From NCBI GenBank assembly GCA_910580235.1, contig CAJTVU010000003.1, positions 1-64,000 of the forward strand: a stretch of 64,000 nt of DNA, in the 5' to 3' direction. Source of the DNA: an uncultured Dorea sp. GTDB taxonomy: Bacteria > Bacillota > Clostridia > Lachnospirales > Lachnospiraceae. Below, in pieces: positions 8,606 through 18,658 of this stretch. The notes under the pieces are model-generated. The model ran no database searches. It saw only the letters and a list, made by a program, of their open reading frames with translations, and had not been told where the DNA came from. The translations under genes were made by a program, and so were the position numbers. Each line of letters opens with the position of its first letter. The stretch's first letter is position 1.

Positions 8606-9649
8606 CTATCCTACTATACTAAACCGATATCCCGTCCTCTTGCAATACATTTCTCCTTTTTTCCAGACAGGGCTTTCAAAATTTCCATGATGCACTGCAT
8701 CCGGCGCATACTGGGCTTCAAAGCATACAGAGCTGCGCCTCTCATAAGCAGCGCCGTCCTTCCCTTTCTCTCCGGCCAGGAAGTTAGCCGTATAGAGCTG
8801 CACTCCCGGGTAGTCCGTAAAGACGCTCATCTTAATACCGCTCTTTTCCGATTCTATGCTTGCCGCTTCACGATATCCGCTGCCGTTGATCACATAATTA
8901 ACGTCATACCCCGCCCCGATCTTTAACGCCTCATGGCTACTTTCGATATCACGTCCGAGAGGTTTCGCGGTCCTGAAGTCAAGCGGCGTTCCGGCCACGC
9001 TTAAGACCTCCCCGGTCGGAACAGAACCCTCGTCGTTCCGCATATACTTGTCCGCGTCAATCCAGGCTTTCTGTTCCAGCACGCTTCCGGCATCATGCCC
9101 GTCCAAGTTGAAGTAGCTGTGATTCGTCATGTTGATCACCGTATCTTCTCCCGGCGAAGCTTCATATATGATCTGGACTTCTCCGTCTTCCGTCAGCTTA
9201 TAGGTTACATAAATATCCACATCTCCAGGAAACCCTTGATCCATATGAGGGCTGGACAAGAAGAATCGGACCTCTTCCTCTCCCACCTTCTCTACGTTCC
9301 AGATACGCCCTTTATAAAAATCCCTCCCACTATGGAGACAGTTATTGCCATCATTTCTACTAAGCTCGTATAGCTGCCCATTTAGTTCAAAAGAAGCCCC
9401 TCCGATGCGGTTCGCGCACCTCCCAACAATAGCTCCCATAAACACGGTATCCTCTTCATATCCTTGCACATCCTCATACCCTTGCACTACATCGATCTTT
9501 CGGCCGGTTTTGTCTCTTACTATGACAGACACGAGCGTCGCGCCAAAATCAGACACTTGCATCTGCATTCCCGAACTATTCGTAATCGTATAGAGAAATG
9601 CCTCTTTCCCATCCTTCGTCCTGCCAAACCCTGCCTTCTTCCAGCCCAT
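8606..9649 (-). CDS. galM: Aldose 1-epimerase (galactose mutarotase)
   Basis: A 347-residue GalM-family enzyme interconverting alpha and beta anomers of aldohexoses. The family motifs VGRCANRI, LSRNDGNNCLHSG, the catalytic-His region MTNHSYFNLDG and the C-terminal glutamate in SVCFEAQYAPDAVHH are seen. The ATG at 9649 has AGGAG upstream; a start 21 bases earlier is possible. It is the first gene of a minus-strand run, with non-coding palindromic DNA upstream. No other Leloir genes are nearby. Confidence 0.9.
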   Translation of the reverse strand: MGWKKAGFGRTKDGKEAFLYTITNSSGMQMQVSDFGATLVSVIVRDKTGRKIDVVQGYEDVQGYEEDTVFMGAIVGRCANRIGGASFELNGQLYELSRNDGNNCLHSGRDFYKGRIWNVEKVGEEEVRFFLSSPHMDQGFPGDVDIYVTYKLTEDGEVQIIYEASPGEDTVINMTNHSYFNLDGHDAGSVLEQKAWIDADKYMRNDEGSVPTGEVLSVAGTPLDFRTAKPLGRDIESSHEALKIGAGYDVNYVINGSGYREAASIESEKSGIKMSVFTDYPGVQLYTANFLAGEKGKDGAAYERRSSVCFEAQYAPDAVHHGNFESPVWKKGEMYCKRTGYRFSIVG

Positions 9650-9744
9650 CGTTTTACCGCTCCTCTCCATTCCTGTCTGCTTCTCTATGCTTTACATTAT
9701 ACCAGATAATACCTCTATAGGAAAGGATAAAAGAGGCTGGTGTT

Positions 9745-10006
9745 ATCAAACTGCGCTGGGGAATTGCACGGATTGCATTCTGCTTTGTTCCGGGTTCCGA
9801 ATCTAAGAGCCTCTAAATGTTCTACCGAAATGTAATGGCTACGGACGTAACCGCCCTCTATGCGCCGTCCATGGCGCAGATCGGGCTTTCGTCGGCGTCC
9901 ATGCCGACGAATTACTGACAATTGGAAGAACATTAAGACGCTCTAAGTTTCTTCACAGTCAAAAAGCAGAATGCAATCCGTGCAATTTCCCAATGCCAGT
10001 TTTGAC
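9745..10006. repeat. Long imperfect palindrome with two internal hairpins (MITE-like)
   Basis: Perfect 25-bp inverted arms lie at 9762-9786 and 9963-9987. Homology continues imperfectly outward (9745-9761 against 9988-10006) and inward (9801-9826 against 9924-9947). The centre has two small hairpins with the same loop GTCCAT: TGCGCC/GGCGCA near 9860 and CGTCGGC/GCCGACG near 9890. No convincing ORF fills it. The structure suits a non-autonomous mobile repeat or a structured RNA; no target-site duplication was identified. Confidence 0.65.
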
Positions 10007-10210
10007 AAGTCCCTTTCAATACCTGCATTCCTTACAGATTCGGAAAATCATTGTAAATGATGTGCTTAGATGAAATTTCATATTTTGTGAACTGATGTTG
10101 TTCGCTCAAACGGATATGATAGGAACAGTACGATAACGCTTATCGAGCAAATGGATGGAGCTATGTCGGGAAAACACCGTTACATAGAAAAAGCTTCCAT
10201 GAAACATATG

Positions 10211-10624
10211 TTACATGATCTGCAAAAGGATTTCCGTTGGAGTAAACGCAGGAATACCAAAGCCTTCAAAATCTCTTTTGTTCCGGGTGACAATACAATC
10301 ACAATGTATAGATTTGGCGCAAGTAGCAACAAGACAATCCTCGAAGTCCTTTGCCTTTTTCTGAAATGCAATAAGAATATCATTGTTAGTAACGCTGCAT
10401 ACTTTGACAATCTCCAAAAGCTTTCCGACTGCCTTATATGCCATATCAGTGCTATGAGTATATTTTCTTACAAGATAGTAGATGTCGGTAACAGAAGATG
10501 CTGATACAAAACCATCTATTTTGTGTTCTTCGCAAAGCTTCAGAACCTTGTAAGAATCCTCTATAAAAGGTTCTCTTTCCAATAACACATCAATGATCAC
10601 GTTCGTATCACACATTATTTTCAT
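10211..10624 (-). CDS. PIN-domain ribonuclease toxin (VapC-like)
   Basis: A 137-residue PIN-domain protein, predicted toxin of a type II system. The acidic residues of the fold are present: Asp6 in MCDTNVIIDVLL, a Glu near residue 50, DFEDCL near residue 95 and a late RNKRDF motif. Its start overlaps the end of the Phd-like antitoxin by 17 bp, the usual antitoxin-first coupling. PIN toxins cut RNA; the target here is unknown. Confidence 0.88.
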   Translation of the reverse strand: MKIMCDTNVIIDVLLEREPFIEDSYKVLKLCEEHKIDGFVSASSVTDIYYLVRKYTHSTDMAYKAVGKLLEIVKVCSVTNNDILIAFQKKAKDFEDCLVATCAKSIHCDCIVTRNKRDFEGFGIPAFTPTEILLQIM

Positions 10625-10835
10625 ATTTTAACAGACGCTCCTCTCGCAAAGAATCCATATCTATATCAGAAGAAATACCACCAAGCATCCCGCGCAAGGA
10701 ATCCACAGCAGAAATTTGGGGATTTACAACTTTAGCAACCGTTTTTCCATTACGAGTAATAAAAATATCTTCCTTGGCAATTAATTCAAGGTACTTTCCG
10801 AAGTTAGCTTTAAATTCTGTCGCTGTAACAACCAT
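10608..10835 (-). CDS. Phd/YefM-family antitoxin
   Basis: A 75-residue antitoxin. The N-terminal Phd/YefM DNA-binding fold is clear (ATEFKANFGKYLELI, then DIFITRNGKTVAKVV); the acidic tail from about residue 45 would bind the PIN toxin. GGGAGG precedes the ATG. Members of this family usually repress their own operon, which fits the repeated sites upstream. Confidence 0.88.
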   Translation of the reverse strand: MVVTATEFKANFGKYLELIAKEDIFITRNGKTVAKVVNPQISAVDSLRGMLGGISSDIDMDSLREERLLKYENNV

Positions 10836-10867
10836 GGATAAATCCTCCCTTTATTTAATCTATTCTT

Positions 10868-10940
10868 ATTGTATGCGATTTTAAAAAGAAAATCAATAAA
10901 ATCGTTCGAAACGGAAAAAATAATATTAAAAGTCGTTCGA
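10868..10940 (-). promoter_or_regulatory. Toxin-antitoxin promoter with two TCGTTCGA boxes
   Basis: On the minus strand, -35 TTGATT (10891-10896) and -10 TACAAT (10868-10873) are 17 bp apart. Just upstream lie two copies of TCGTTCGA (10902-10909 and 10933-10940), 31 bp apart, about three helical turns, as expected of two operators bound on one DNA face. The operator role is inferred. Confidence 0.65.
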
Positions 10941-11019
10941 TATGAAAGGAAAATTTTTCTGTATATTTCTATCCCTATCTGGTTCCACCTATAATCAACT
11001 TCTCGTCATAACCTAATTC

Positions 11020-11051
11020 TACCCTCAGTGCGCCCTTGTACACTGAGGGTA
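11020..11051. repeat. Hairpin containing the recurrent CCCTTGTACACTGAGGG motif
   Basis: Arms TACCCTCAGTG (11020-11030) and CACTGAGGGTA (11041-11051) form an 11-bp stem. Nested in it is CCCTTGTACACTGAGGGTA, which recurs almost exactly at 50463 and with changes elsewhere. It lies just past the DUF4397 stop codon, but without a T tract it is not a normal terminator. Confidence 0.6.
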
Positions 11052-11093
11052 TTCTGATTAGATTAAGACCCAGCCCGGGATTATATCCCAGTA

Positions 11094-11963
11094 TTATAAG
11101 TAGTCTTGCAATCCAGAGTAATCTTCTGCGAATACAGAGCTGATCGAAGGATTTCCATATGCGTCTCCGATGAGATAAAGCGTATACATTCTTCTAGTGC
11201 CTATATTCTCCCTTACATTCAGCACCGGCGCCCCGCTTAATGTCTCAGATACATAAAACTCCTGGCTCCCCTGCGCCACCTGCCTGTAGGCGGACACTGT
11301 CTTGAACCTCAAGTCCTCATACCGTATCATCCCCATCTGGATCGTCACATCAAGAGGAGGAGAATTGTAGGAGAGATTCACCGCGCGAACGCAGGAAAAA
11401 TTCATCCTCCTGTCCCTGCATGGAAAATCAGGGATTAGGAACATAGACAGGCCGTTCATGCTATTTACGAACGCAATCGTATACACATCTCCATCATTAA
11501 ACAGGAATGTATCGTCAGCGATGATCATCCTTCTCATTCTTGTGTTCGTCACCTGTATAGCTTTAAACCCTGTTGTTTCGATAAAATAGGAAGACATCTC
11601 TCCATACTTTAATCCGTTCACTACTGGTTTGCTATTGATCGCCACATTGACCGGCTCATGCCCGACCGCGGCATGGAAGAAACGGATCGTACAATAGCCC
11701 TGCCTGTCATCCTCCTGTCCCCCGCCGGGGCTCTGGCCTGGCCTTGGAGGGAATATAGGGATCGGGATTACGGTCACCGGCGGTCTTCCGCTACCCGACG
11801 CTCCTGGAAATGCAGGCCGGTTGGGCCCTGGCAAAGACGGCGTAGGCAGCGGCTCCGGGCCTTCCGGATATGGCGACGCAGGTTCGTCCATGGCCGGTGG
11901 CGGCCCAAAAGACGGTGTGTCCGGAGATTCCGGAAGAAATGTATTATTCTGATTATCTGGCAT
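11094..11963 (-). CDS. Pro-rich DUF4397 domain protein
   Basis: A 289-residue protein. Residues 1-90 are disordered and rich in Pro, Gly and Ser; residues 95-289 match the DUF4397 beta-sandwich pattern (IRFFHAAVGHEPVNVAINSK, then a second repeat starting VRAVNLSYNSPPLDVTI). There is no signal peptide, so it may act inside the cell or leave by another route. GGAG precedes the start, and a 9-bp leader hairpin lies 26 bases upstream. Function unknown. Confidence 0.8.
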   Translation of the reverse strand: MPDNQNNTFLPESPDTPSFGPPPAMDEPASPYPEGPEPLPTPSLPGPNRPAFPGASGSGRPPVTVIPIPIFPPRPGQSPGGGQEDDRQGYCTIRFFHAAVGHEPVNVAINSKPVVNGLKYGEMSSYFIETTGFKAIQVTNTRMRRMIIADDTFLFNDGDVYTIAFVNSMNGLSMFLIPDFPCRDRRMNFSCVRAVNLSYNSPPLDVTIQMGMIRYEDLRFKTVSAYRQVAQGSQEFYVSETLSGAPVLNVRENIGTRRMYTLYLIGDAYGNPSISSVFAEDYSGLQDYL

Positions 11964-11989
11964 TTCAGTATCTCCTTTCTGAGGATTTT

Positions 11990-12031
11990 ATACCCATCTG
12001 AGCATGTATTGCGATATGCCCCGATGGGTAT
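11990..12031 (-). promoter_or_regulatory. 5' leader stem-loop of the DUF4397 gene
   Basis: Arms ATACCCATC and GATGGGTAT (11990-11998 and 12023-12031) make a 9-bp perfect stem enclosing a smaller GCAT/ATGC stem. It ends 26 bases before the start codon and could affect translation or mRNA stability. It resembles no riboswitch I recognise. Confidence 0.45.
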
Positions 12032-12088
12032 GTGATACTACACTATATGCCAGGACGATCTCTTCCGCTACCTTCTGCGAGATTATTT

Positions 12089-12220
12089 TTAATGACAGCC
12101 TTTGCAGCGGCCACAGTCGCCGCCACAGCAGGATCTGCCACTTTTTTTGTCCCGGATCATTTTTTTGATGATCAGCCCTGTTACTATCAAAAGAATCCCG
12201 CCAGTCACAACTGTTCCCAT
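12089..12220 (-). CDS. FeoB-associated Cys-rich membrane microprotein
   Basis: A 43-residue protein: one N-terminal transmembrane helix (TVVTGGILLIVTGLII), a basic stretch (KKMIRDKKSG) and a Cys tail ending CCGGDCGRCKGCH. This is the pattern of the FeoB-associated Cys-rich family, usually encoded beside ferrous iron transporters. AGGAG precedes the ATG. The upstream promoter carries a near-consensus Fur box. No feoA or feoB lies in this window, so it is either an orphan or works with a distant FeoB. Confidence 0.85.
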   Translation of the reverse strand: MGTVVTGGILLIVTGLIIKKMIRDKKSGRSCCGGDCGRCKGCH

Positions 12221-12243
12221 AATATCTCCTCCACTTCTGCAAA

Positions 12244-12299
12244 TGATATTCATTTTCATTTTATAAGGCCAGTATACTCTCCTTGCTGCTGAATGTCAA
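12244..12299 (-). promoter_or_regulatory. Sigma-A promoter with Fur box
   Basis: On the minus strand, -35 TTGACA (12294-12299) and -10 TATACT (12271-12276) have a 17-bp spacer. Downstream at 12244-12258 is TGAAAATGAATATCA, matching the Fur 7-1-7 consensus TGATAATNATTATCA at all but two defined positions. Bound Fur would block the start site, so the microprotein gene is probably induced by iron limitation. Confidence 0.75.
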
Positions 12300-12430
12300 C
12301 ATTGTTTTGATGCCCGTGAACGAAGTATTTCTTCCCTCAACCACAAACTGGTATGTTTAATCTATTCATAATTGGCACTTTTATTCAATCCAGTTGTCAT
12401 ATAAAATAAGTGCAGCAAATTATTTTGACA

Positions 12431-12483
12431 CTCTCGGCTTACGAGGGCACATACGATTTAAAACAGAATGCCCGGATGGGCAT
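12431..12483 (+). promoter_or_regulatory. Structured 5' leader of the ECF S-component gene
   Basis: Two features are seen: a hairpin-like CTCTCGGCTTACGAGGGC (12431-12448), a member of the recurrent CAG..AC.A loop family, and a hairpin ATGCCC-GGAT-GGGCAT (12468-12483). It is followed by AGCAGAAAGGGG and the start codon at 12505. The stretch GCATAGCAGAAAGG is nearly repeated upstream of the gene at 59401. I could not match it to a known vitamin riboswitch. Confidence 0.45.
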
Positions 12484-12504
12484 AGCAGAAAGGGGAATTT
12501 CATT

Positions 12505-13053
12505 ATGAGCGCTCACTTAAGAAAGATAGTTATAGCCGCCTTGCTGGCCGCTTTTACATGCATAGCAACGATGTCGATACGCATTCCAACGCCCGGCACA
12601 GGCGGATATATACACCCTGGGGACGCCATCGTCCTCCTCTCCGGGATCATCCTCGGCCCTGGTTACGGCTTTCTGGCCGCGGGCATTGGCTCCGCACTGG
12701 CCGATCTGCTGGGAGGATATCTTGTATACATTCCAGCAACATTTATAATAAAGGGCATAGCCGCTTTTAGCTCTGGCATGATCTGGAAGAAAGCCGCATG
12801 CACAACACATGCGGCAGATATAAGGAAAAGACGGTATTTTGCCATTTTCCTCTGTGGGATCTGCAATACCGCCTTTGTCACTCTCGGGTATTTCTTGTAT
12901 GAAGCTCCAATGTACGGGGCAGGCGCAGCTGCAAGCATGCCTGCCAATATAATCCAGGGCTTAAGCGGCCTGATCCTTGCAGCCGCTCTTTATCCTGTCC
13001 TGATGGTGGCGCCGGAGATAAGGCGCATTACTTCCTTGACAGGAAATCCATAG
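12505..13053 (+). CDS. ECF transporter substrate-binding (S) component
   Basis: A 182-residue integral membrane protein with five or six hydrophobic helices, of ECF S-component type. The N terminus (RKIVIAALLAAFTCIATM) and the conserved loop with GYIHPGDAIVLLSGIILGPGYGFLAAGIGS-like spacing are typical of group II S components for vitamin or pyrimidine precursors. The substrate cannot be set from sequence. No EcfA or EcfT is encoded nearby, as is usual for S components sharing one module. The start follows AAAGGGG. Confidence 0.8.
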   Translation: MSAHLRKIVIAALLAAFTCIATMSIRIPTPGTGGYIHPGDAIVLLSGIILGPGYGFLAAGIGSALADLLGGYLVYIPATFIIKGIAAFSSGMIWKKAACTTHAADIRKRRYFAIFLCGICNTAFVTLGYFLYEAPMYGAGAAASMPANIIQGLSGLILAAALYPVLMVAPEIRRITSLTGNP

Positions 13054-13073
13054 CCTTTTCTTAGTAGATGGCT

Positions 13074-13775
13074 TTATTTCCCAGGCTGCCCGTAATATGC
13101 GCCAGCCCCATGTTTCCTGTAATAATGCTTGTCCTGCAGTTCCTGCGGGGCAGGCTTATTGTCAGGATTCAGCCATTCACACCTGGCCGCCATCTTCGCG
13201 ACTTCCTCTAATACGACCGCATTATGCACTGCTTCATGGGCGTCCTTCCCCCATGTGAAGGGGCCATGGTTCTTGCACAGCACCGCCGGCGTCGCCTTAT
13301 AATCAAGCTCCATGCGCTCAAAATCATCTGCAATGAGCACGCCTGTATTCTTTTCATATGCCTCGTCAATCTCTTCTTTTGTAAGGTTCCTCACACACGG
13401 CACTTCCCCGTACAGATAATCCGCATGGGTCGTACCGTAGCAGGGGATCCCTCTTCCCGCCTGCGCCCAGCTTGTAGCCCAGGAAGAGTGAGTATGCACG
13501 ATGCCCCCGATATCCTGAAAACGGTTATAGAGGACTACATGTGTCTCCGTATCGGAAGACGGATTATAATCCCCCTCCACTTTGTTCCCTTCAAGATCAA
13601 CGACCACCATGTCCTCTGCTTTTAGATCCTCATAGGCGACTCCGCTCGGCTTAATGACAAAAAGCCCTTTCTCCCTGTCAATCCCGCTTACGTTGCCCCA
13701 CGTAAATGTCACAAGCCCGTATTCCGGGAGGAGCATGTTTGCCTCATATACCTCTTTTTTCAATTGTTCTAACAT
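13074..13775 (-). CDS. araD: L-ribulose-5-phosphate 4-epimerase
   Basis: A 233-residue class II aldolase-fold enzyme converting L-ribulose 5-phosphate to D-xylulose 5-phosphate. TWGNVSGID, KPSGVAYEDL, SDTETHVVLYNRF, the zinc pair in IVHTHSSWATSWAQ and the third His in KNHGPFTWG are visible. It lacks araA, araB or transporter genes beside it and converges with the ECF gene; it may be part of pentose or ascorbate use elsewhere. AGGAAG precedes the start. Confidence 0.93.
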   Translation of the reverse strand: MLEQLKKEVYEANMLLPEYGLVTFTWGNVSGIDREKGLFVIKPSGVAYEDLKAEDMVVVDLEGNKVEGDYNPSSDTETHVVLYNRFQDIGGIVHTHSSWATSWAQAGRGIPCYGTTHADYLYGEVPCVRNLTKEEIDEAYEKNTGVLIADDFERMELDYKATPAVLCKNHGPFTWGKDAHEAVHNAVVLEEVAKMAARCEWLNPDNKPAPQELQDKHYYRKHGAGAYYGQPGK

Positions 13776-13791
13776 AGTCTCTTCCTTTCTG

Positions 13792-15945
<2,154 letters not shown>

Positions 15946-15983
15946 AAACCTTCCCTTCCCGTCCCAGAGCCCGCTCTGTTTTC

Positions 15984-16012
15984 TTGTAAGCCAGCATTTT
16001 CTATGCTATAAT
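15984..16012 (+). promoter_or_regulatory. Sigma-A promoter of the TetR gene
   Basis: TTGTAA (15984-15989), a 17-bp spacer and TATAAT (16007-16012) lie between tex and the TetR gene, 32 bp before the start codon. Confidence 0.6.
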
Positions 16013-16043
16013 TAACATATCACTAAGAGGAGATTATGGCAAG

Positions 16044-16685
16044 ATGAAAGAATTATCAAAGCAGCAAATAAAATCGCAGGAGACAAAGGCAAAGATATTT
16101 AGCGCAGCCAAACACATTCTGCAAAAAAAAGGCTATGAAGGGCTGTCGATTAAGAACATCTGCGAAGAAGCCGGCGTCTCCAACGGGAGCTTCTACCATC
16201 ACTTCAAGACGAAAGATGACTTGCTTTCTTACTATATCGAAGAACAGCCCGCCATCGACCCCGGTTTTCTAAAACTGCCGGAGAGCGCCGAAGAAGCCGT
16301 CCTGGCCATCGTCTTCGTGTATTTGAATTATGTACAGTACTGCCGTGAGCTGGGCGTAGAATTCATGGCGAATTACTATACGCCAAAAAACCAGTCTTTG
16401 AACCCGCTAATCCGAACAGAGCGTCCTTACCCGATCGTGACTGTCCATGATTATATGAAGAAATGCATGGATGCAGGTATCTTCTCGTCTCATTTAAGCT
16501 TAGAGGATATGACCGCCGACATCCGTATGATCGTTATCGGAAATGTATTTGAGTGGTGCTTAAAAAGCGGGAACGCGGACTTTGAACGTAATATGAAGCG
16601 CTCCCTAGAAACCTATCTCCACGGCGCGCTCCTTTGGCCGCCCGCAGAAAAAGGCAAAAAAAATCCTTTAAGCAAGCGGTCTTAA
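16044..16685 (+). CDS. TetR/AcrR-family transcriptional regulator
   Basis: A 213-residue regulator with an N-terminal TetR helix-turn-helix (residues about 12-60: AAKHILQKKGYEGLSIKNICEEAGVSNGSFYHHF) followed by a helical ligand-binding domain. AGGAG lies upstream. Its 3' end forms the left arm of its own terminator. Target genes are unknown; the divergent tex and the downstream lipid genes are candidates by position only. Confidence 0.85.
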   Translation: MKELSKQQIKSQETKAKIFSAAKHILQKKGYEGLSIKNICEEAGVSNGSFYHHFKTKDDLLSYYIEEQPAIDPGFLKLPESAEEAVLAIVFVYLNYVQYCRELGVEFMANYYTPKNQSLNPLIRTERPYPIVTVHDYMKKCMDAGIFSSHLSLEDMTADIRMIVIGNVFEWCLKSGNADFERNMKRSLETYLHGALLWPPAEKGKKNPLSKRS

Positions 16686-16693
16686 AGGATTTT
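16660..16693 (+). terminator. Terminator overlapping the TetR stop codon
   Basis: Arms AAAATCCTTTAAG (16660-16672) and CTTAAAGGATTTT (16681-16693) form a 13-bp stem that includes the stop codon at 16683-16685. The stem is AT-rich and ends in TTTT. Confidence 0.7.
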
Positions 16694-16822
16694 AAAGAAG
16701 GGAATAGGCAGTTTTAACTACCAACAATAATATCTTGTAACTGTATTGTGCCTTTGCATTCTAAATAAGTCCAATCACTTATTTTAATACACTTATAGAT
16801 AATATCTATGCAGGAGGCGTCT

Positions 16823-17737
16823 ATGTACACATTCATCGTAAATCCTAACGCCCGCACCGGGCTTGGGGTACAGGTGTGGGAACGGTTGGAGAGGATACTT
16901 TTGGAAAAAAATGTGAAGTACAAGGCATATCTGACCCGGTATCCGAACCATGCCGCCGAATTTGCCGCTGAAGCGACAGCAGGGGAGGAAGACATAACTC
17001 TTATAGCCCTTGGAGGCGATGGGACGATTAACGAGGTGATCAACGGCATCCGCGATTTCTCAAAAGTCACTTTCGGCTATATCCCCATTGGCTCCAGCAA
17101 CGATTTTGCAAGGTCTATGGGGCTTTCACGAAATCCGGAGCAAATGCTTTCCCAAATACTAAATCCGTCAAGCTTTACATATGTTGATATAGGAAACCTG
17201 TCTTACGGCGGCTTTGTCAGGCGTTTCGCTGTAAGCTGTGGGATTGGCTTTGACGCAGACGTCTGCTTCCACATTTCTTCTTCAAAGATTAAGAAGCTCC
17301 TGAATCGGCTGAAGCTTGGAAAGCTGTCTTACACGGGAATCGCGCTGTTTCTTATGATGTCCCTGTCGCCGCGCCCCATGGATATCATGATGGATGGGGC
17401 CGGATATCGCTTTCGCAGAGTATTCTTTGCCGCTGCCATGAACCAGCGATATGAAGGCGGCGGATTTAAATTCTGCCCTGCAGCCGACCCGTCCGACGGC
17501 CTTCTCGACATCATTGTGATCGCAGATATGCCGCGCCTGAAAGCTCTTCTACTCCTCCCGACCGCTTTCAAAGGGTGGCACGGCCGCTTCAAAGGCGTCC
17601 ACATCTTCACCTGCAAAGAGGCGGAAATTATAAATGGATCTACGCTTCCCGTACATACAGACGGCGAACCAGTCGTAAAAGCAGCGCAGATCAAGATTTC
17701 TTTAGAACAAGAAAAATTATTATTGATTCGAGGTTAG
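16823..17737 (+). CDS. YegS/BmrU-family lipid kinase (diacylglycerol kinase-like)
   Basis: A 304-residue lipid kinase of the DagK catalytic fold, predicted to phosphorylate diacylglycerol or a related lipid at the membrane. MYTFIVNPNARTG, the nucleotide-binding GGDGTINEVINGI and PIGSSNDFAR are all seen. The ATG at 16823 is chosen because CAGGAGG precedes it. It is followed after 3 bp by a GDPD gene and then a PAP2-type gene, so the three look like a lipid turnover set. Confidence 0.9.
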   Translation: MYTFIVNPNARTGLGVQVWERLERILLEKNVKYKAYLTRYPNHAAEFAAEATAGEEDITLIALGGDGTINEVINGIRDFSKVTFGYIPIGSSNDFARSMGLSRNPEQMLSQILNPSSFTYVDIGNLSYGGFVRRFAVSCGIGFDADVCFHISSSKIKKLLNRLKLGKLSYTGIALFLMMSLSPRPMDIMMDGAGYRFRRVFFAAAMNQRYEGGGFKFCPAADPSDGLLDIIVIADMPRLKALLLLPTAFKGWHGRFKGVHIFTCKEAEIINGSTLPVHTDGEPVVKAAQIKISLEQEKLLLIRG

Positions 17738-17740
17738 ATT

Positions 17741-18550
17741 ATGGTACCTATATTTGTATTTATCCTTATACTTTTTGCCGGACTGTACATATTCTCCATC
17801 TGCCCGGAAATGTCCCGCAGACAGCAAGTGGCAGCTTACAAAGGCACAATGTTCGCTCACAGAGGCTGTCACTCGGAAGAGAAGGGGCTCCCTGAAAATT
17901 CCATGCCTGCTTTTCAGGCCGCCATCCAGAAGAATTATGGAATCGAGCTGGACATTCATGTTACGAAAGATAACCGGGTCGTTGTCTTCCATGACGACTC
18001 CCTGAAACGGGTATGCAAAGTAAAAGGCTCTCCGGAAGAGATGACTCTTGCCCAGCTAAGGAAATGCTCTCTCCTGGGCACGAAAGAGCGGATCCCGACT
18101 TTATCCGAAGTCTTAAATCTTGTAAACGGGCAAGTCCCGCTCCTCATCGAGCTAAAGCTTCCGACCTTGTCCACAAAGCTGTGCGAATGCGCCTACCCGA
18201 TCCTCCAAAAGTACCATGGGCCTTATATGATCCAGTCTTTCAACACGCAGGGGCTCCACTGGTTCCGAAAGAACGCCCCGCACATACTGCGGGGGCAGCT
18301 TGCCTCCAACCATACGAAGTATGATTACTCCCCCCATTTAATCGTCCGGTTTATGGCGAAGCACCTCATGCTGAACTTCTGGGGAAGGCCGGATTTCATC
18401 TCCTATAAGCTGGCCGACCTCCCTACCCTTACTACGACGCTTTTACGGACTTTCTGGGGAACTCCGTTCGCAGTGTGGACGCTTCGCGACAGAGCGTCTC
18501 TGTTAGAGGGGCGCCGCAATTTCGACATGCAGATCTTCGAAAAGCCTTAA
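17741..18550 (+). CDS. Glycerophosphodiester phosphodiesterase, membrane-anchored
   Basis: A 269-residue GDPD-family enzyme hydrolysing glycerophosphodiesters to glycerol 3-phosphate and an alcohol. An N-terminal hydrophobic helix (residues 3-20) anchors it. The catalytic pattern is intact: FAHRGCHSE, ENSMPAFQAAI, the metal-binding IELDIHVTKD and VVFHDDSLKRV. It starts 3 bp after the lipid kinase gene and is surely cotranscribed. The family usually acts on deacylated phospholipids; lipoteichoic-acid roles are possible but unproven. Confidence 0.92.
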   Translation: MVPIFVFILILFAGLYIFSICPEMSRRQQVAAYKGTMFAHRGCHSEEKGLPENSMPAFQAAIQKNYGIELDIHVTKDNRVVVFHDDSLKRVCKVKGSPEEMTLAQLRKCSLLGTKERIPTLSEVLNLVNGQVPLLIELKLPTLSTKLCECAYPILQKYHGPYMIQSFNTQGLHWFRKNAPHILRGQLASNHTKYDYSPHLIVRFMAKHLMLNFWGRPDFISYKLADLPTLTTTLLRTFWGTPFAVWTLRDRASLLEGRRNFDMQIFEKP

Positions 18551-18578
18551 GAAAATTATTAACAAACAGTGAACTTCC

Positions 18579-18607
18579 TTGTTGCTTTCTCTCATTCATG
18601 TTATAAT
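18579..18607 (+). promoter_or_regulatory. Sigma-A promoter of the PAP2 gene
   Basis: TTGTTG (18579-18584), a 17-bp spacer and TATAAT (18602-18607), 51 bp before the start codon, give this gene its own promoter after the kinase/GDPD pair. Confidence 0.65.
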
Positions 18608-18658
18608 GCGTGAAGAATCGTGAAGCAATTGATTTAAAAAAGGGGTTCTGATTAGGCT

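Noticed and set aside
9715..9933. 72-codon minus-strand frame in the palindrome
   Set aside because: It follows the inverted repeat rather than a protein pattern and has no convincing SD.
10151..10504. 117-codon plus-strand frame opposite the PIN toxin
   Set aside because: The minus strand encodes a well-formed PIN domain coupled to its antitoxin; the plus frame has no SD.
12421..12504. Known vitamin riboswitch (TPP, FMN, folate, preQ1) before the ECF gene
   Set aside because: None of the conserved cores of these classes could be found; only two short hairpins are seen.
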